Source of the DNA: Streptomyces longhuiensis
GTDB taxonomy: Bacteria; Actinomycetota; Actinomycetes; Streptomycetales; Streptomycetaceae
Assembly (NCBI RefSeq): GCF_020616555.1
Contig: NZ_CP085173.1
Span: 7,828,001-7,892,000, forward strand
Length of the DNA stretch: 64,000 bases
Direction: 5' to 3'
The position numbers and the translations under genes were made by a program. Numbering within the stretch: position 1 is the first letter of the stretch; each line of letters begins with the position of its first letter. This document shows positions 16,976 to 25,714 of the stretch, piece by piece. Under the pieces are notes generated by a model that saw only the letters and a list, made by a program, of their open reading frames with translations, did no database searches and was not told where the DNA came from.

Positions 16976-18624
16976 CTGAGCCGAAAAAGAAGCAGCAGCT
17001 GCGTGCCATCGATGCGCCGTTCGTCGCCCTGGGGCCGTCCGGTGTTGCGATACGCGACCGTCTCAAGCACCTCACGCCCGAGGACATCAAGGTGTTGCGC
17101 CTGGCCGGCGAACACCTCGGACGCCTCGCGTCCCGCGACCTTAAGGCCCGCTGCCGGGACGCGGGTGACCATGGCGCCGAGAGGTGGGCGGCGCGTAAGC
17201 GGGACCTGACGGGCGCCTCGTCGTCGCGGTGGGCCGGAGCGATCACGAAGGCCACGCACGACCAGTGGGCTTTGTCCCGCCGCTGCCAGCTCGCCCACAT
17301 CCAGGGCCTTGAGGCCGGTGTGCGCATGCTGAGGCACCGTCTGTCCCTTCCGCTCGGTGACAAGGGCGCCAAGGGTGCTGCGGGCGGCTACCGCTCCAAG
17401 GGCGAGTGGTTCCACAAATCGCGGCGCCTGGCGATCCTGGAACACCGTCTCGACGTGGCGCGTGCGGACTGGGAGGCCGGTGTCGTGCAGGTGGTGCGTG
17501 GTGGCCGCAAGCTGCTGGGCAACCGGCACCACCTCGAAGCCACGCAGCTCACCGAGGCCCAGTGGCGGGAACGCTGGCAGGCCCAGCGCTGGTTCCTCCA
17601 GGCTGACGGCGAGTCCGGGAAGCGGTACGGGAACGAGACGATCCGCGTCACCCCCGACGGCGAAGTGTCCATCAAGCTGCCGGCCCCGCTCGCCAGCCTG
17701 GCGAACAGCAAGCACGGCCGGTATGTCCTGGTCTCCAGGGTCGCTTTCGCGCATCGGGGCCAGGAGTGGGCCGACCGCATCGAGGGCAACCGGGCTGTCG
17801 CCTACCGCATCCACTACGACGTGGAACGTGGCCGCTGGTACCTGACCGCCTCGTGGCAGCGGCCGGTGGTCCACACGATCCCGTTGGAGAGCGCACGCGC
17901 CAAGGGCATGATCGGCGTGGACACGAACGCGGATCACTTCGCCGCGTACCGGCTCGACCCGCACGGCAACCCGGTAGGCGACCCGCACTGCTTCTCCTAC
18001 GGCCTCAGCGGGACGGCGGGCCACCGGGACGCGCAGATCCGGCACGCCATCACCCGGCTCCTGCACTGGGCGAAAAGCTGCGGCGTTGCCGCCATCGGGA
18101 TCGAGAACCTGGACTTCACCGCCGAGAAGACCCGCGAGAAGCACGGCCGCAAGAAGGGGTTCCGGCAGCTGATCTCAGGGATCCCGACCGGGAAGCTCAA
18201 GGCCCGGCTCGTCTCCATGGCCGCCGAGGTGGGCTTGTCCATCGTGGCCGTTGATCCGGCCTACACCTCGATGTGGGGCGACCAGCACTGGCGCAAGCCG
18301 ATGCGGACACCCCGCCGCACGATGTCCCGTCACGATGCCGCCGGCATCGCGATCGGGCGACGCGCCCTCGGGCACCCGATCCGGCGACGGACGGCACCGC
18401 CCCACGACGACCAGAGTGATCGTCGTGGGCATCGGACCGTCCAGGCCCGACCGGGTATCCGGGAGCGTGAGGGAACCCGCCCACGCGTCACGGACCGTGC
18501 ACACGATGCACGTGCCCGAGCGGGTACACAACAGGGGACGCGGGTGACCAGTGCATCCAAAACCGTTCGGGATGCGCGCAGTGCCGGGCAGTGGGTCCAA
18601 GACTCACTCCTGCACACTGACTAG
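16972..18624 (+). CDS. tnpB: Large TnpB-related protein (RNA-guided nuclease family)
   Basis: A 550-residue protein of the TnpB-related group found with actinobacterial IS607 elements. A RuvC-like core is present: D317 in GVDTNADHF, E378 in GIENLDF, and D455 in SRHDAAGIAIGRR. The zinc ribbon with two CxxC pairs that normally lies between the second and third motifs is missing; the segment reads DPAYTSMWGDQHWRKP instead. The last 80 residues are Arg/Ser-rich low-complexity sequence overlapping a hairpin-rich 3' region, where an omega-RNA would be expected. ATG start overlapping tnpA by four bases. TnpB nucleases cut target DNA guided by the omega-RNA and help retain the element; activity of this clade is inferred. 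Confidence 0.88.
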   Translation: MTEPKKKQQLRAIDAPFVALGPSGVAIRDRLKHLTPEDIKVLRLAGEHLGRLASRDLKARCRDAGDHGAERWAARKRDLTGASSSRWAGAITKATHDQWALSRRCQLAHIQGLEAGVRMLRHRLSLPLGDKGAKGAAGGYRSKGEWFHKSRRLAILEHRLDVARADWEAGVVQVVRGGRKLLGNRHHLEATQLTEAQWRERWQAQRWFLQADGESGKRYGNETIRVTPDGEVSIKLPAPLASLANSKHGRYVLVSRVAFAHRGQEWADRIEGNRAVAYRIHYDVERGRWYLTASWQRPVVHTIPLESARAKGMIGVDTNADHFAAYRLDPHGNPVGDPHCFSYGLSGTAGHRDAQIRHAITRLLHWAKSCGVAAIGIENLDFTAEKTREKHGRKKGFRQLISGIPTGKLKARLVSMAAEVGLSIVAVDPAYTSMWGDQHWRKPMRTPRRTMSRHDAAGIAIGRRALGHPIRRRTAPPHDDQSDRRGHRTVQARPGIREREGTRPRVTDRAHDARARAGTQQGTRVTSASKTVRDARSAGQWVQDSLLHTD

Positions 18625-18640
18625 GAACGGTCCCTTTTCC
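18401..18640 (+). ncRNA. Candidate omega-RNA region at the IS607 right end
   Basis: TnpB guide RNAs overlap the tnpB 3' end and finish at the right end of the element. In this stretch CCCACGACGA (18401-18410) pairs perfectly with TCGTCGTGGG (18420-18429) across a 9-base loop. Further short stems follow, such as GTGCA/TGCAC and CCCG/CGGG. The protein encoded here is low-complexity, which fits sequence constrained mainly by RNA structure. The guide segment itself would lie outside the right end, beyond about 18640. Position and structure are inference. Confidence 0.4.
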
Positions 18641-18660
18641 GGTCTCCTGCACCGGCCTCC

Positions 18661-19506
18661 TCAGTACCGCAGCGCCGCCAGGTACTCGTAGCTGTTGCGG
18701 GCCGTCGCGAACGGGTCCTTCGGGGTGTCGTGCTCCACCAGCCACTGCCTCACGCCGCCGACCTGTGCGTCGTCGAACATGGCAGCGAAGTCGAGCGTCC
18801 CCGACCCCACGTCGGCGAACCCGCCGTCGGGCGCCATGTCCTTCACGTGCAGGGCGGGGAAGCGGCGCCGGTGCCGCACGAAGTACGTGGCGGGATCGGC
18901 GCCGCCCTTCGACGCCCAGTACACGTCCAGCTCGAAGGCGACCAGATGCGGATCGGTCTCGCGGACGAGGATGTCGTACAGGTTCTCCCCGTCCAGCACG
19001 TCGTGGTCGCCGTCGTGGTTGTGGAACAGGACGGGGCCGAGCCCCGCCTCGCGCGACGCGGCCCCGATCCGGTTGAACTCCCTCGCCGCTTCCCGGTATC
19101 CGGCCGGACTGTGCATCGAGCCCGGCAGGCTGGGCACCACCGGCCACCTGGCGCCCAGGGTGTGCAGATCCTCCAGCGCCTGCGGCAGCCCGCTGCCCGT
19201 CAGCGTCGTGTACGCGACATGCTCCAGGACCGCGCGCAGGCCGACCGTGTCGAGCATCCGCCGGATGTCCGCCGCCCCGTACCCGTGCCGCCCGCTCACA
19301 CCGACCGTCGCGTACCCGATCTCCGCGAGCTGCTCCACGGTGCCGGCGAAGTCCTTCGCGAGGACGTCACGCATCGTGTAGAGGTGCATGCCGATGCCAC
19401 CGCGCGGGATGCGCCGCCGCTGCCCGGCCGACGCGGGCAGCGCCGTACCGACCGCTGCCGCGAGCCCCAACGACGTACCGAGAAAGGCCCTTCTGCTGCT
19501 CTTCAT
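18661..19506 (-). CDS. Tat-exported sugar phosphate isomerase/epimerase-like protein
   Basis: A 281-residue TIM-barrel protein of the xylose isomerase-like (AP endonuclease 2) superfamily. The N-terminus has a Tat motif (SRRAFLGTSLGLAAA) followed by ALPASAG, so it is exported folded, probably with bound metal. Candidate metal ligands lie in LEHVAY, LFHNHDGD, AFELDVYW and LHVKDMAPDG. The ATG at 19506 is chosen because it starts the Tat peptide and is preceded by GAGAGGT. It follows the large ThuA/dehydrogenase gene by 11 bases and is surely cotranscribed with it. ThuA proteins and isomerases of this type both act on keto-sugars or cyclitols, which supports a shared sugar-modifying pathway (inference). 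Confidence 0.85.
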   Translation of the reverse strand: MKSSRRAFLGTSLGLAAAVGTALPASAGQRRRIPRGGIGMHLYTMRDVLAKDFAGTVEQLAEIGYATVGVSGRHGYGAADIRRMLDTVGLRAVLEHVAYTTLTGSGLPQALEDLHTLGARWPVVPSLPGSMHSPAGYREAAREFNRIGAASREAGLGPVLFHNHDGDHDVLDGENLYDILVRETDPHLVAFELDVYWASKGGADPATYFVRHRRRFPALHVKDMAPDGGFADVGSGTLDFAAMFDDAQVGGVRQWLVEHDTPKDPFATARNSYEYLAALRY

Positions 19507-19517
19507 GCCCACACCTC

Positions 19518-22500
19518 TCACTTCACCGTGATCCGGACCGAGCCGGTGGTCGTGTCGCCCTTGTCGTCGGTGACGGTCAGATGCGCCGTGTACGCACCCG
19601 CGCGCGCGTACGCGTGCTGGGCGTCGGCGCCCTCCGTACCGCTCGGCTTGCCGTTGTCCCCGAAGTCCCAGTGGTACGAGGCCGCGGTACGGCCCTCTGG
19701 GAGCTTCACTGTGCCCTTGAGCGCGACGGTGAGCGGCGGTGCACCGGCCTCCGGGGTCGCGCTCACCTTCACCTTGGCGCCCGCGCGCTTCTCCACCCCG
19801 GGCCCGTTGAAGTGCAGCCAGTCGACCGCGAACAGGTCGGGCTTGTCGGCGCTCCACTGCGGATTGGTGAAGACGGCGTAGAGCGGGAACGTGCCGTCGT
19901 AGTCGGCCAGTTGGGTGGTGGGGGACACCACGTTGCCCCAGTCTCCCGTGTTCGGGACCGACACCTTGCCGAGCAGCTCGCCGGTCGGGGAGCCCACGCG
20001 GAACTCGACGTCGCCACCGATCCCGCCGGACGCGGCGCCCACGGTCACCGAGTCGACGCCCTTCAGGTGCACGGGATCGAAGGACACCCAGTCCCCGTGC
20101 TCGATCTCGGTGAGCCGCTTGCCGCCCGAGGCGTCCGCGCGGCTCGCGACCACGACGCCGTCGTGCGCGCCACCGGTCTTCGTGAAGTGCTCGGCCTCAC
20201 GGAACGAGGTACGCAGCGAGAGCGACGCCGACCCGGTCAGCGCGGGCACGCCGCCCGCCCCGCCCTTGTCCTCGTACTGGGCGCTGATGCCGTAGTACAG
20301 GTTCTGACCCGGACCGTGGCTGTCCCCGGCGTCCGTCACGATCTCCCCGGCGCACCCCGTGTAGTTGTCCAGCGGATGCAGATGGGAGTCGTGGCCGAGC
20401 TGGGACTGGACGACGACGCGCGAGCAGTCGATCGGACGCCCGTCCTCCCGGTCGGCCACCTTGATCTTGAACGGGATCGTGTCGCCGAAGCTGAACGTCC
20501 CGCCGTTCGGCGGCTGCTGGATCGTCACCTTGGGCCGCGTGTTCCCCACGGTGATGTCCTGCACGGCCAGTCCGGTCAGCCCTGTCGGCCCGGTCACCGT
20601 CAGCCGCGCCGTGAACACGCCGTTCTTCGTGTACGTGTATTTCGGGTTCGCGTCGGTCGAATCGGTGGTGCCGTCCCCGTCGAAGTCCCAGGCGTACGTG
20701 ACCGGCTTGCCGTCCGGCAGACCCGAACCCGCGCTGGAGAACGTGACGGCCAGCGGTGCCGAACCGCTGTCAGGCGCAGCTGCTGCCCGCGCGTCCGGCA
20801 GGCGGCTGTCGGCGACGTAGTCGATCCGGTAGATGCCGGCACCCTCGTTGCTCCCGCCGCGGCCCGTGCCGCTGCCGAGCCCGAAGTCGATGACGTACAG
20901 CGCCCCGTCGGGACCGAAGTCCGCGTCGAAGGGCTGGTTCCATTTCATGTCGCCGAACACGGAGTTGATGGACTGCAGATCGCCGGCCCTCGCCGGCTTG
21001 AACCGCGGATCCGTGAACGTCTGGTCCTTGTCCTGGATCGAGAAGGTCTTGAACCACTGCCTCGTCAGCTCGTAGTTGAACCACTTCCCGTCGAAGTACT
21101 CGGGGAACTTGGTCTTGTTCGGGTTCGCGGGGTCGTAGGCGTACACGGGACCGCTCATCGGGCCACCGCCGCCGGTGCCGAGCTCCGGGAACTGTTCCGA
21201 GGCGGAGTACGCGTACCAGACCGACGCCGCGTGCGCGGGTGGCAGGTCGCGCAGGCCGGTGTTGTTCGGCGAGTCGTTCACGAGGTGGCCGCAGTCGAAC
21301 TTCGCCCCGGACGTCTTCGACTCGAAGTCGTAGTCGTTGAACGGGGTGTTGTCGCCGATGCAGTACGGCCAGCCGTAGTTCCCCGCCTCGGTGATGCGGT
21401 TGAACTCCACCGTGCCCTCGGGCCCGCGGTCGGCCACCGCGTTGCGCGCGTCGGGACCGTAGTCACCCACGAGGAGCGCCCCGCTGACCGGATCCGTCGT
21501 GATCCGGAACGGGTTGCGCATGCCCATCGCGTAGATCTCGGGCCGGGTCTTGTCGGTGCCGGGCGCGAACAGGTTCCCCTCGGGGACCCCGTACGTCCCG
21601 TCGGCCTTCGGGGTGATCCGCAGCACCTTGCCGCGCAGGTCGTTCGTGTTGCCCGCGGTGCCCTGCGCGTCCCAGGCACGCCGGCCCTCACGCTCGTCGA
21701 TCGGGTTGAACCCGTCCGACGCGAAGGGGTCGGTGTTGTCGCCCGTCGCGATGTAGAGGTCACCCTTGTTGTCGAACGCGATCGAGCCCGCCATATGGGA
21801 GTTGGCGCGCCCCTCGCCCCGCCAGGTCGGCAGGGTCAGCAGGCGCTTCTCCGACGCCGGGTCGACCTTGCCGCCCGACTCGGTGAACCGCGAGAGATTG
21901 ATCCGCTTCTCGGTCTTGTCGGAGTTCAGCAGATAGATCCAGTGGTTGTCCGCGAACTTCGGATCGAGCGCGAGCCCCAGCAGACCGTCCGACTGACTCG
22001 TCATCTCGGGCGTGTACGCGAGGTCGAGCGCCGTGGTGACCTTCAGCGTCTCCTGGTCGATGATCTTCAGTTTGCCGGTCCGCTGGATGAAGAACACGCG
22101 CCGGTCCGGCGCCACGGCCAGTTCGAACGGGTCGGCGAGGTCGGCCGTCGCGAGCGGAGTGCGCTGGAAGCTGCCGGTCCTGGTCGCCGAGCAGTCACCC
22201 GGCTTGTCGCCGGCCGCCCACTGGATGCCGCCGAGGATGTGCTGGAGGAAACCGGCCTCCTCGTACGCCGACTTGGCGTGCCCGCCCGCGGTGAACCAGG
22301 AGCGTCCGCCGTCGTAGTTCTGGCACCACGACCACGGGTGGTCGACGCCCTCGTCGAGGCCGGTGACCCCGTCGCGCACTTTGACCTGCGCGAGCGTGTG
22401 CACCTTCCCGGTGGGGTTGGTGCGCCAGTTGTACCACTCCTCCGTACGCTCCCAGAGCTCCGGAAGCCCCTTCGTGGACGGGTGCGCGTGGTCGAGGACC

Positions 22501-23069
22501 TTGATCCGGCCCGTCTGTACGGCGGGATGCTGGTCGAAGATGGCTCCGACGAGCCCCTCGTACCAGCCCCAGTCCCGCTCACTGGCCGAAGCGGCGTGCA
22601 GGCCGACCCAGCCGCCGCCCCCACGGACGTACTTCTGGAGGGCCGCGCGCTGGTCGGCGTCGAGCAGATCGCCCGACTCCGGCGTCGAGTTGGTGTTGTT
22701 GAAGACGATCGCCTTGAAGCGGGCGAGGTTCTCGTCGGTGAACGCGGCGGCGTCGTCGGTCGCCTCGACCTCGAAGCCGTTCTCACTGCCGAGCTTCTTG
22801 ATCGCGTCGATACCCGCCGGGATCGAGTCGTGGGCGAAGTTCGTGACCTTGGAGAAGACGAGCACGCGGTACGAGGCCGCGGCCTCGGCGCGCGGCGGGG
22901 CCGCCAGACCGAGGCCGACGACGAGGGCGACGAGCGCGAGGAGAACGGTCCAGGGCGAGCACCTGTGCGGGCCTCGCCGCCTGAGTGGGCTTCGCGCGGT
23001 GGACGTGGTGCGCACGGGAGGACCGTGTCTCCCGGACGGTACGGGTGTGGCGGAACTCGTAGAACTCAT
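19518..23069 (-). CDS. Secreted ThuA / glucose-sorbosone dehydrogenase / PKD / CBM6-like multidomain protein
   Basis: A 1183-residue extracellular protein. After an Arg-rich N-terminus and a hydrophobic helix (TVLLALVALVVGLGLAAPP), residues about 62-285 are a ThuA-like domain (YRVLVFSKVTNFAHDSI, VFNNTNS, GGGGWVGLHAAS). About 295-690 match the PQQ-dependent glucose/sorbosone dehydrogenase propeller (DGLLGLALDPKFADN, NDLRGKVLRI, EAGNYGWPYCIGDN). Then come a PKD repeat (PVTYAWDFDGDGTTDS), an inter-domain segment, a CBM6-like module (FREAEHFTKTGG to FAVDWLHFNG) and a C-terminal PKD repeat (ASYHWDFGDNG). The ATG at 23069 follows GGGAG. A LacI-type operator lies 75 bases upstream. It probably oxidises a sugar outside the cell. 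Confidence 0.9.
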   Translation of the reverse strand: MSSTSSATPVPSGRHGPPVRTTSTARSPLRRRGPHRCSPWTVLLALVALVVGLGLAAPPRAEAAASYRVLVFSKVTNFAHDSIPAGIDAIKKLGSENGFEVEATDDAAAFTDENLARFKAIVFNNTNSTPESGDLLDADQRAALQKYVRGGGGWVGLHAASASERDWGWYEGLVGAIFDQHPAVQTGRIKVLDHAHPSTKGLPELWERTEEWYNWRTNPTGKVHTLAQVKVRDGVTGLDEGVDHPWSWCQNYDGGRSWFTAGGHAKSAYEEAGFLQHILGGIQWAAGDKPGDCSATRTGSFQRTPLATADLADPFELAVAPDRRVFFIQRTGKLKIIDQETLKVTTALDLAYTPEMTSQSDGLLGLALDPKFADNHWIYLLNSDKTEKRINLSRFTESGGKVDPASEKRLLTLPTWRGEGRANSHMAGSIAFDNKGDLYIATGDNTDPFASDGFNPIDEREGRRAWDAQGTAGNTNDLRGKVLRITPKADGTYGVPEGNLFAPGTDKTRPEIYAMGMRNPFRITTDPVSGALLVGDYGPDARNAVADRGPEGTVEFNRITEAGNYGWPYCIGDNTPFNDYDFESKTSGAKFDCGHLVNDSPNNTGLRDLPPAHAASVWYAYSASEQFPELGTGGGGPMSGPVYAYDPANPNKTKFPEYFDGKWFNYELTRQWFKTFSIQDKDQTFTDPRFKPARAGDLQSINSVFGDMKWNQPFDADFGPDGALYVIDFGLGSGTGRGGSNEGAGIYRIDYVADSRLPDARAAAAPDSGSAPLAVTFSSAGSGLPDGKPVTYAWDFDGDGTTDSTDANPKYTYTKNGVFTARLTVTGPTGLTGLAVQDITVGNTRPKVTIQQPPNGGTFSFGDTIPFKIKVADREDGRPIDCSRVVVQSQLGHDSHLHPLDNYTGCAGEIVTDAGDSHGPGQNLYYGISAQYEDKGGAGGVPALTGSASLSLRTSFREAEHFTKTGGAHDGVVVASRADASGGKRLTEIEHGDWVSFDPVHLKGVDSVTVGAASGGIGGDVEFRVGSPTGELLGKVSVPNTGDWGNVVSPTTQLADYDGTFPLYAVFTNPQWSADKPDLFAVDWLHFNGPGVEKRAGAKVKVSATPEAGAPPLTVALKGTVKLPEGRTAASYHWDFGDNGKPSGTEGADAQHAYARAGAYTAHLTVTDDKGDTTTGSVRITVK

Positions 23070-23143
23070 GGCGCTCCCTGGGCTGTTGGCCGGTGGGCCG
23101 ACTCGGGCGTGCGGTGAGTGCTGCGGGAATGCCGGAGCGCCTA

Positions 23144-23155
23144 GAAAGCGCTTTC
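23144..23155. promoter_or_regulatory. LacI-type operator upstream of the ThuA/dehydrogenase gene
   Basis: GAAAGCGCTTTC (23144-23155) is a perfect palindrome identical to the core of the operator at 13304-13315. It lies 75 bases upstream of the start at 23069, in a region expected to hold the minus-strand promoter. The match suggests the LacI protein encoded at 12151-13200, or a close paralogue, also controls this operon. Confidence 0.7.
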
Positions 23156-23302
23156 CCGATGGCGTCGCTAGCGTAGGTTCCGGGCGGAGAGGGGTCAATG
23201 GGTCCGAACGGGCCAGGGGGTGGGGAGGGGGCGGCGCCATCGCGGAGGATCGGGTGACAGCCACCGGCGAAGGCGTGGGGTGGGTGTCGATGGTGGGGCG
23301 GT

Positions 23303-23765
23303 GGTGGTGCCTGAAGTGGTGGGCGGGCTGGTCGCTGTTTACGGGGGCCTGGCGCTGGTCGCGCCGGAAGTGGTGAGCCGGTCGCCGTTCGCGGGGCCCA
23401 GGGCATGGTCGCGTCCGAATTGGTGGGCCGGTCGGCAGTCGTTCGTGGAGGCCTGGTGCTGGTGGCGCCCGAACTGGCGGGCCGACTGGCTGTTGTTCGC
23501 GGGGCTGGGGCCCGGTGTCGGTGGCGCTCGAACTGGTGGGCCGGCCGGGCGCCGTTCGCGGAGGGCTGATGGCGGTGGCGCCGGAAGTGGAGGGCGGGCC
23601 GGTCGTTGTTTGCGGGGCGCAGGGCATGGTCGCGTCCGAATTGGTGGGCCGGTCGGCAGTCGTTCGTGGAGGCCTGGTGCTGGTGGCGCCCGAACTGGCG
23701 GGCCGACTGGCTGTTGTTTGGGGACCCGGTGCCGGTCGTGCCCGAACCGGTGGACCGCCCGCCCG
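23303..23765. repeat. Degenerate 54-bp minisatellite, about 8-9 copies
   Basis: The stretch is built of imperfect units of 50-59 bases (most 54), each starting GGTNGCGCCCGAA and containing GGGCCGGTCG and GTTCGCGG. Several adjacent units read on the plus strand as an 18-residue repeat, VAPELVGRLAVVRGGLVL, but units of 50 and 59 bases break the frame. A 99-base stretch is duplicated exactly at 23399-23497 and 23620-23718. No intact gene covers the array. The rest of 23070-23816 holds the operator at 23144 and the presumed promoters of the two flanking genes. Confidence 0.85.
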
Positions 23766-23816
23766 CGCATACGTTCCGACCGGCGATTGTCAGTGGGCTT
23801 GGCTACGGTTTCTGGC

Positions 23817-24179
23817 ATGCAAGACGCCGACGACGTACGTTCCATCGCACTCGCTTTGCCGGAGGTGACGGAGAAGATCGCCTGGAGCATGCCGACGTTC
23901 CGGGTCGCGGGGAAGATGTTCGCCACGATGCCCGAGGAGGAGACCTCCATCGCGGTGCGCTGCCCCAAGGTGGAGCGCGACGAACTGGTTCTCGCGGAGC
24001 CGAAGAAGTTCTGGATCGCGGACCACGAGGCCGGCTTCGCGTGGGTGCGGGTGAGGCTCGCAGCGCTCGACGACGGCGACGAGCTGCGTGACATCCTCAC
24101 CGATTCTTGGCGCCAGGCCGCCCCGGGCCGACTCCTGGACGCCCACCCGGAGTTGGGCCCGCCGGAGTCGACGGGCTGA
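23817..24179 (+). CDS. MmcQ/YjbR-family protein
   Basis: A 120-residue protein of the MmcQ/YjbR family (CyaY-like fold). The family hallmarks are visible: the N-terminal LALPEVTEKIAW, then PTFRVAGKMFATM and a C-terminal segment ending in SWRQAAPGRLL. Members are sometimes called DNA-binding, but their role is poorly known. The ATG at 23817 begins the family homology; upstream sequence in the same frame is the minisatellite and is not expected to be coding. Confidence 0.85.
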   Translation: MQDADDVRSIALALPEVTEKIAWSMPTFRVAGKMFATMPEEETSIAVRCPKVERDELVLAEPKKFWIADHEAGFAWVRVRLAALDDGDELRDILTDSWRQAAPGRLLDAHPELGPPESTG

Positions 24180-24280
24180 TATTCGCGGGGCTCTGTCAGT
24201 GCCGCGTGGCATGATCCGGCAGGGGTGGGGGACGCGGAGCCGCTGGGGCCGCCGCGCCGCCGGGGAGGGTACGGGCAGGC

Positions 24281-25714
24281 ATGGGCGGAATGTCGAAGGA
24301 AGGGCCACGGGGGCCGGGGGAGGACCGGGAGCGGGCTGGGGATTCGGCTGGGGGGGCGATTCCTGGTCCTGATGAATCGGGGCGGCCGCGGGATTCGGCT
24401 GGGGGATCGAACGCTGGTCCCAGCGAACCGAGACGGCCGCGCGGGGGCATCTGGTCGCGGGACTTCGGTCTGTTCTTCTCGGCGCGTGCCGTGGCCAAGC
24501 TCGGGGACACGATGCTGCCGGTGGCGCTCGCCGCGGGCTTGCTCCAGCACGGGTACGGCGCGGGCGCCGTCGGCCTCGCGATGGCCGCCTCCGTGGCCTG
24601 CTTCGCGGGGCTCGTCATCTTCGGCGGCGTCTTCGCCGACCGGTTCAACACCCGGCTGCTGATGATCGGCGCCGACCTCACACGTCTCGTCACCCAGTCC
24701 TTCGCCGCGGTCATGTTCTTCTCCGGGCACGTGGTGCTGTGGGAGATCTGTGTGATCGGCGCGGTGAACGGCGCGGCCGCCGCCCTCTTCCAGCCCGGCG
24801 TCGCGAGCACCGTCCCGCGCCTCGCCACCGACGTACAGGCGGCGAACGGCGCGATACGCGTGGCCGAGTCGGTGGCGCAGCTCGCGGGTCCGGCCGTCGC
24901 CGGCATGCTCGTCGCGTTCGCCTCGCCGGGAGTCGTCTTCGCGGCTCACGCGGGCACGTACGGTCTGAGCGCCCTGTGCCTGCTCCTGCTCCGGCTGCCT
25001 CCGGCCCAGCCCGGCACCGAGGCGATCCGGGGCAGCGGGTTCCGGGCCGATCTCGTCGAGGGCTGGCGGGAGTTCAGATCGCGCACGTGGCTCTGGGGAG
25101 TCATTGCGATCTGGTGCGTGTTGATGATCGCCGCCTGGGGCCCGGCCGTCCCGCTCATCGCCACGCAGGTCGTCCAGGAGCACGGCCCGCGCGCCTACGG
25201 CCTGGTCAACTCGGCGCTCGGCCTGGGCACGGTCATCGGCGGCGTCTGCGCCCTGCGGCTGCGCCCCCGCCGGATGCTGCGTGCCGGCGCCGTCGCCCTG
25301 TTCGGCTTCAGCCTGTTCCCGGCGACCGTGGGCGCCGGATTCGGCGTGGAGTGGATGGCGGCGGGCGCGGTCGTCGCGGGCGCGGGCATGTCGTTCTGGG
25401 GCGTCATGTGGGCGACCAGCATCCAGACCCAGGTCCCGCGCGACGTCCTCAACCGCATACACGCCTACGACGTCGCGGGCTCCCTCGCGATGACACCGGT
25501 CGGCCAGGCGCTCGCGGGCCCTGCCGCCGGGGTCTTCGGCACCCGCCACGTCCTGCTCGCGGGTGGCGTCACGACCGTCCTCGTGGCGGCGGCCCTGCTC
25601 TCCGTCCCCGCGATCAGGGGCCTGATACGGGTGGACAGCACCGTGCCGGTGCCGGGCCGGAGCCTGGACAAGGCCGCCTCTAGCCGCGAGCCCGCCCGCC
25701 GAGGAAGCCGCTGA
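24281..25714 (+). CDS. MFS transporter
   Basis: A 477-residue major facilitator with about 12 membrane segments after a roughly 58-residue hydrophilic, Gly/Pro/Arg-rich N-terminal tail. The first transmembrane region (FGLFFSARAVAKLGDTMLPV) and the loop VFADRFNTRLLMIGADLTR are typical of the enterobactin exporter-like (EntS) MFS group. Substrate is unknown; drug or small-molecule efflux is likely. The ATG at 24281 is uncertain because the N-terminal tail has no homology signal; an internal start near the first helix is possible. The 3' end overlaps the converging transketolase gene by 35 bases. Confidence 0.85.
   Translation: MGGMSKEGPRGPGEDRERAGDSAGGAIPGPDESGRPRDSAGGSNAGPSEPRRPRGGIWSRDFGLFFSARAVAKLGDTMLPVALAAGLLQHGYGAGAVGLAMAASVACFAGLVIFGGVFADRFNTRLLMIGADLTRLVTQSFAAVMFFSGHVVLWEICVIGAVNGAAAALFQPGVASTVPRLATDVQAANGAIRVAESVAQLAGPAVAGMLVAFASPGVVFAAHAGTYGLSALCLLLLRLPPAQPGTEAIRGSGFRADLVEGWREFRSRTWLWGVIAIWCVLMIAAWGPAVPLIATQVVQEHGPRAYGLVNSALGLGTVIGGVCALRLRPRRMLRAGAVALFGFSLFPATVGAGFGVEWMAAGAVVAGAGMSFWGVMWATSIQTQVPRDVLNRIHAYDVAGSLAMTPVGQALAGPAAGVFGTRHVLLAGGVTTVLVAAALLSVPAIRGLIRVDSTVPVPGRSLDKAASSREPARRGSR

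Larger units (their letters stand above)
16340..18650 (+). mobile_element. IS607-family insertion sequence (tnpA + tnpB), approximate ends
   Basis: The element contains a serine recombinase gene and an overlapping TnpB-related gene, the hallmark of IS607. It lies between the terminator of an ABC operon and the 3' end of the sugar isomerase gene, so it disrupts no visible gene. IS607 elements have no terminal inverted repeats and make little or no target duplication, so the ends given here are estimates. The left flank (16340-16400) is AT-richer than its surroundings. The right end should lie between the tnpB stop (18624) and about 18655. Confidence 0.75.

Noticed and set aside
19581..23117. 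Very long open frame (1178 codons) on the plus strand opposite the ThuA/dehydrogenase gene
   Set aside because: It is a GC-bias shadow. It lacks any family motif, has Arg/Gly/Val-rich nonsense composition, and the minus strand carries a clear multidomain protein.
23303..23765. CRISPR array
   Set aside because: Units of about 54 bases are contiguous and related along their whole length, with no constant repeat alternating with unique spacers.
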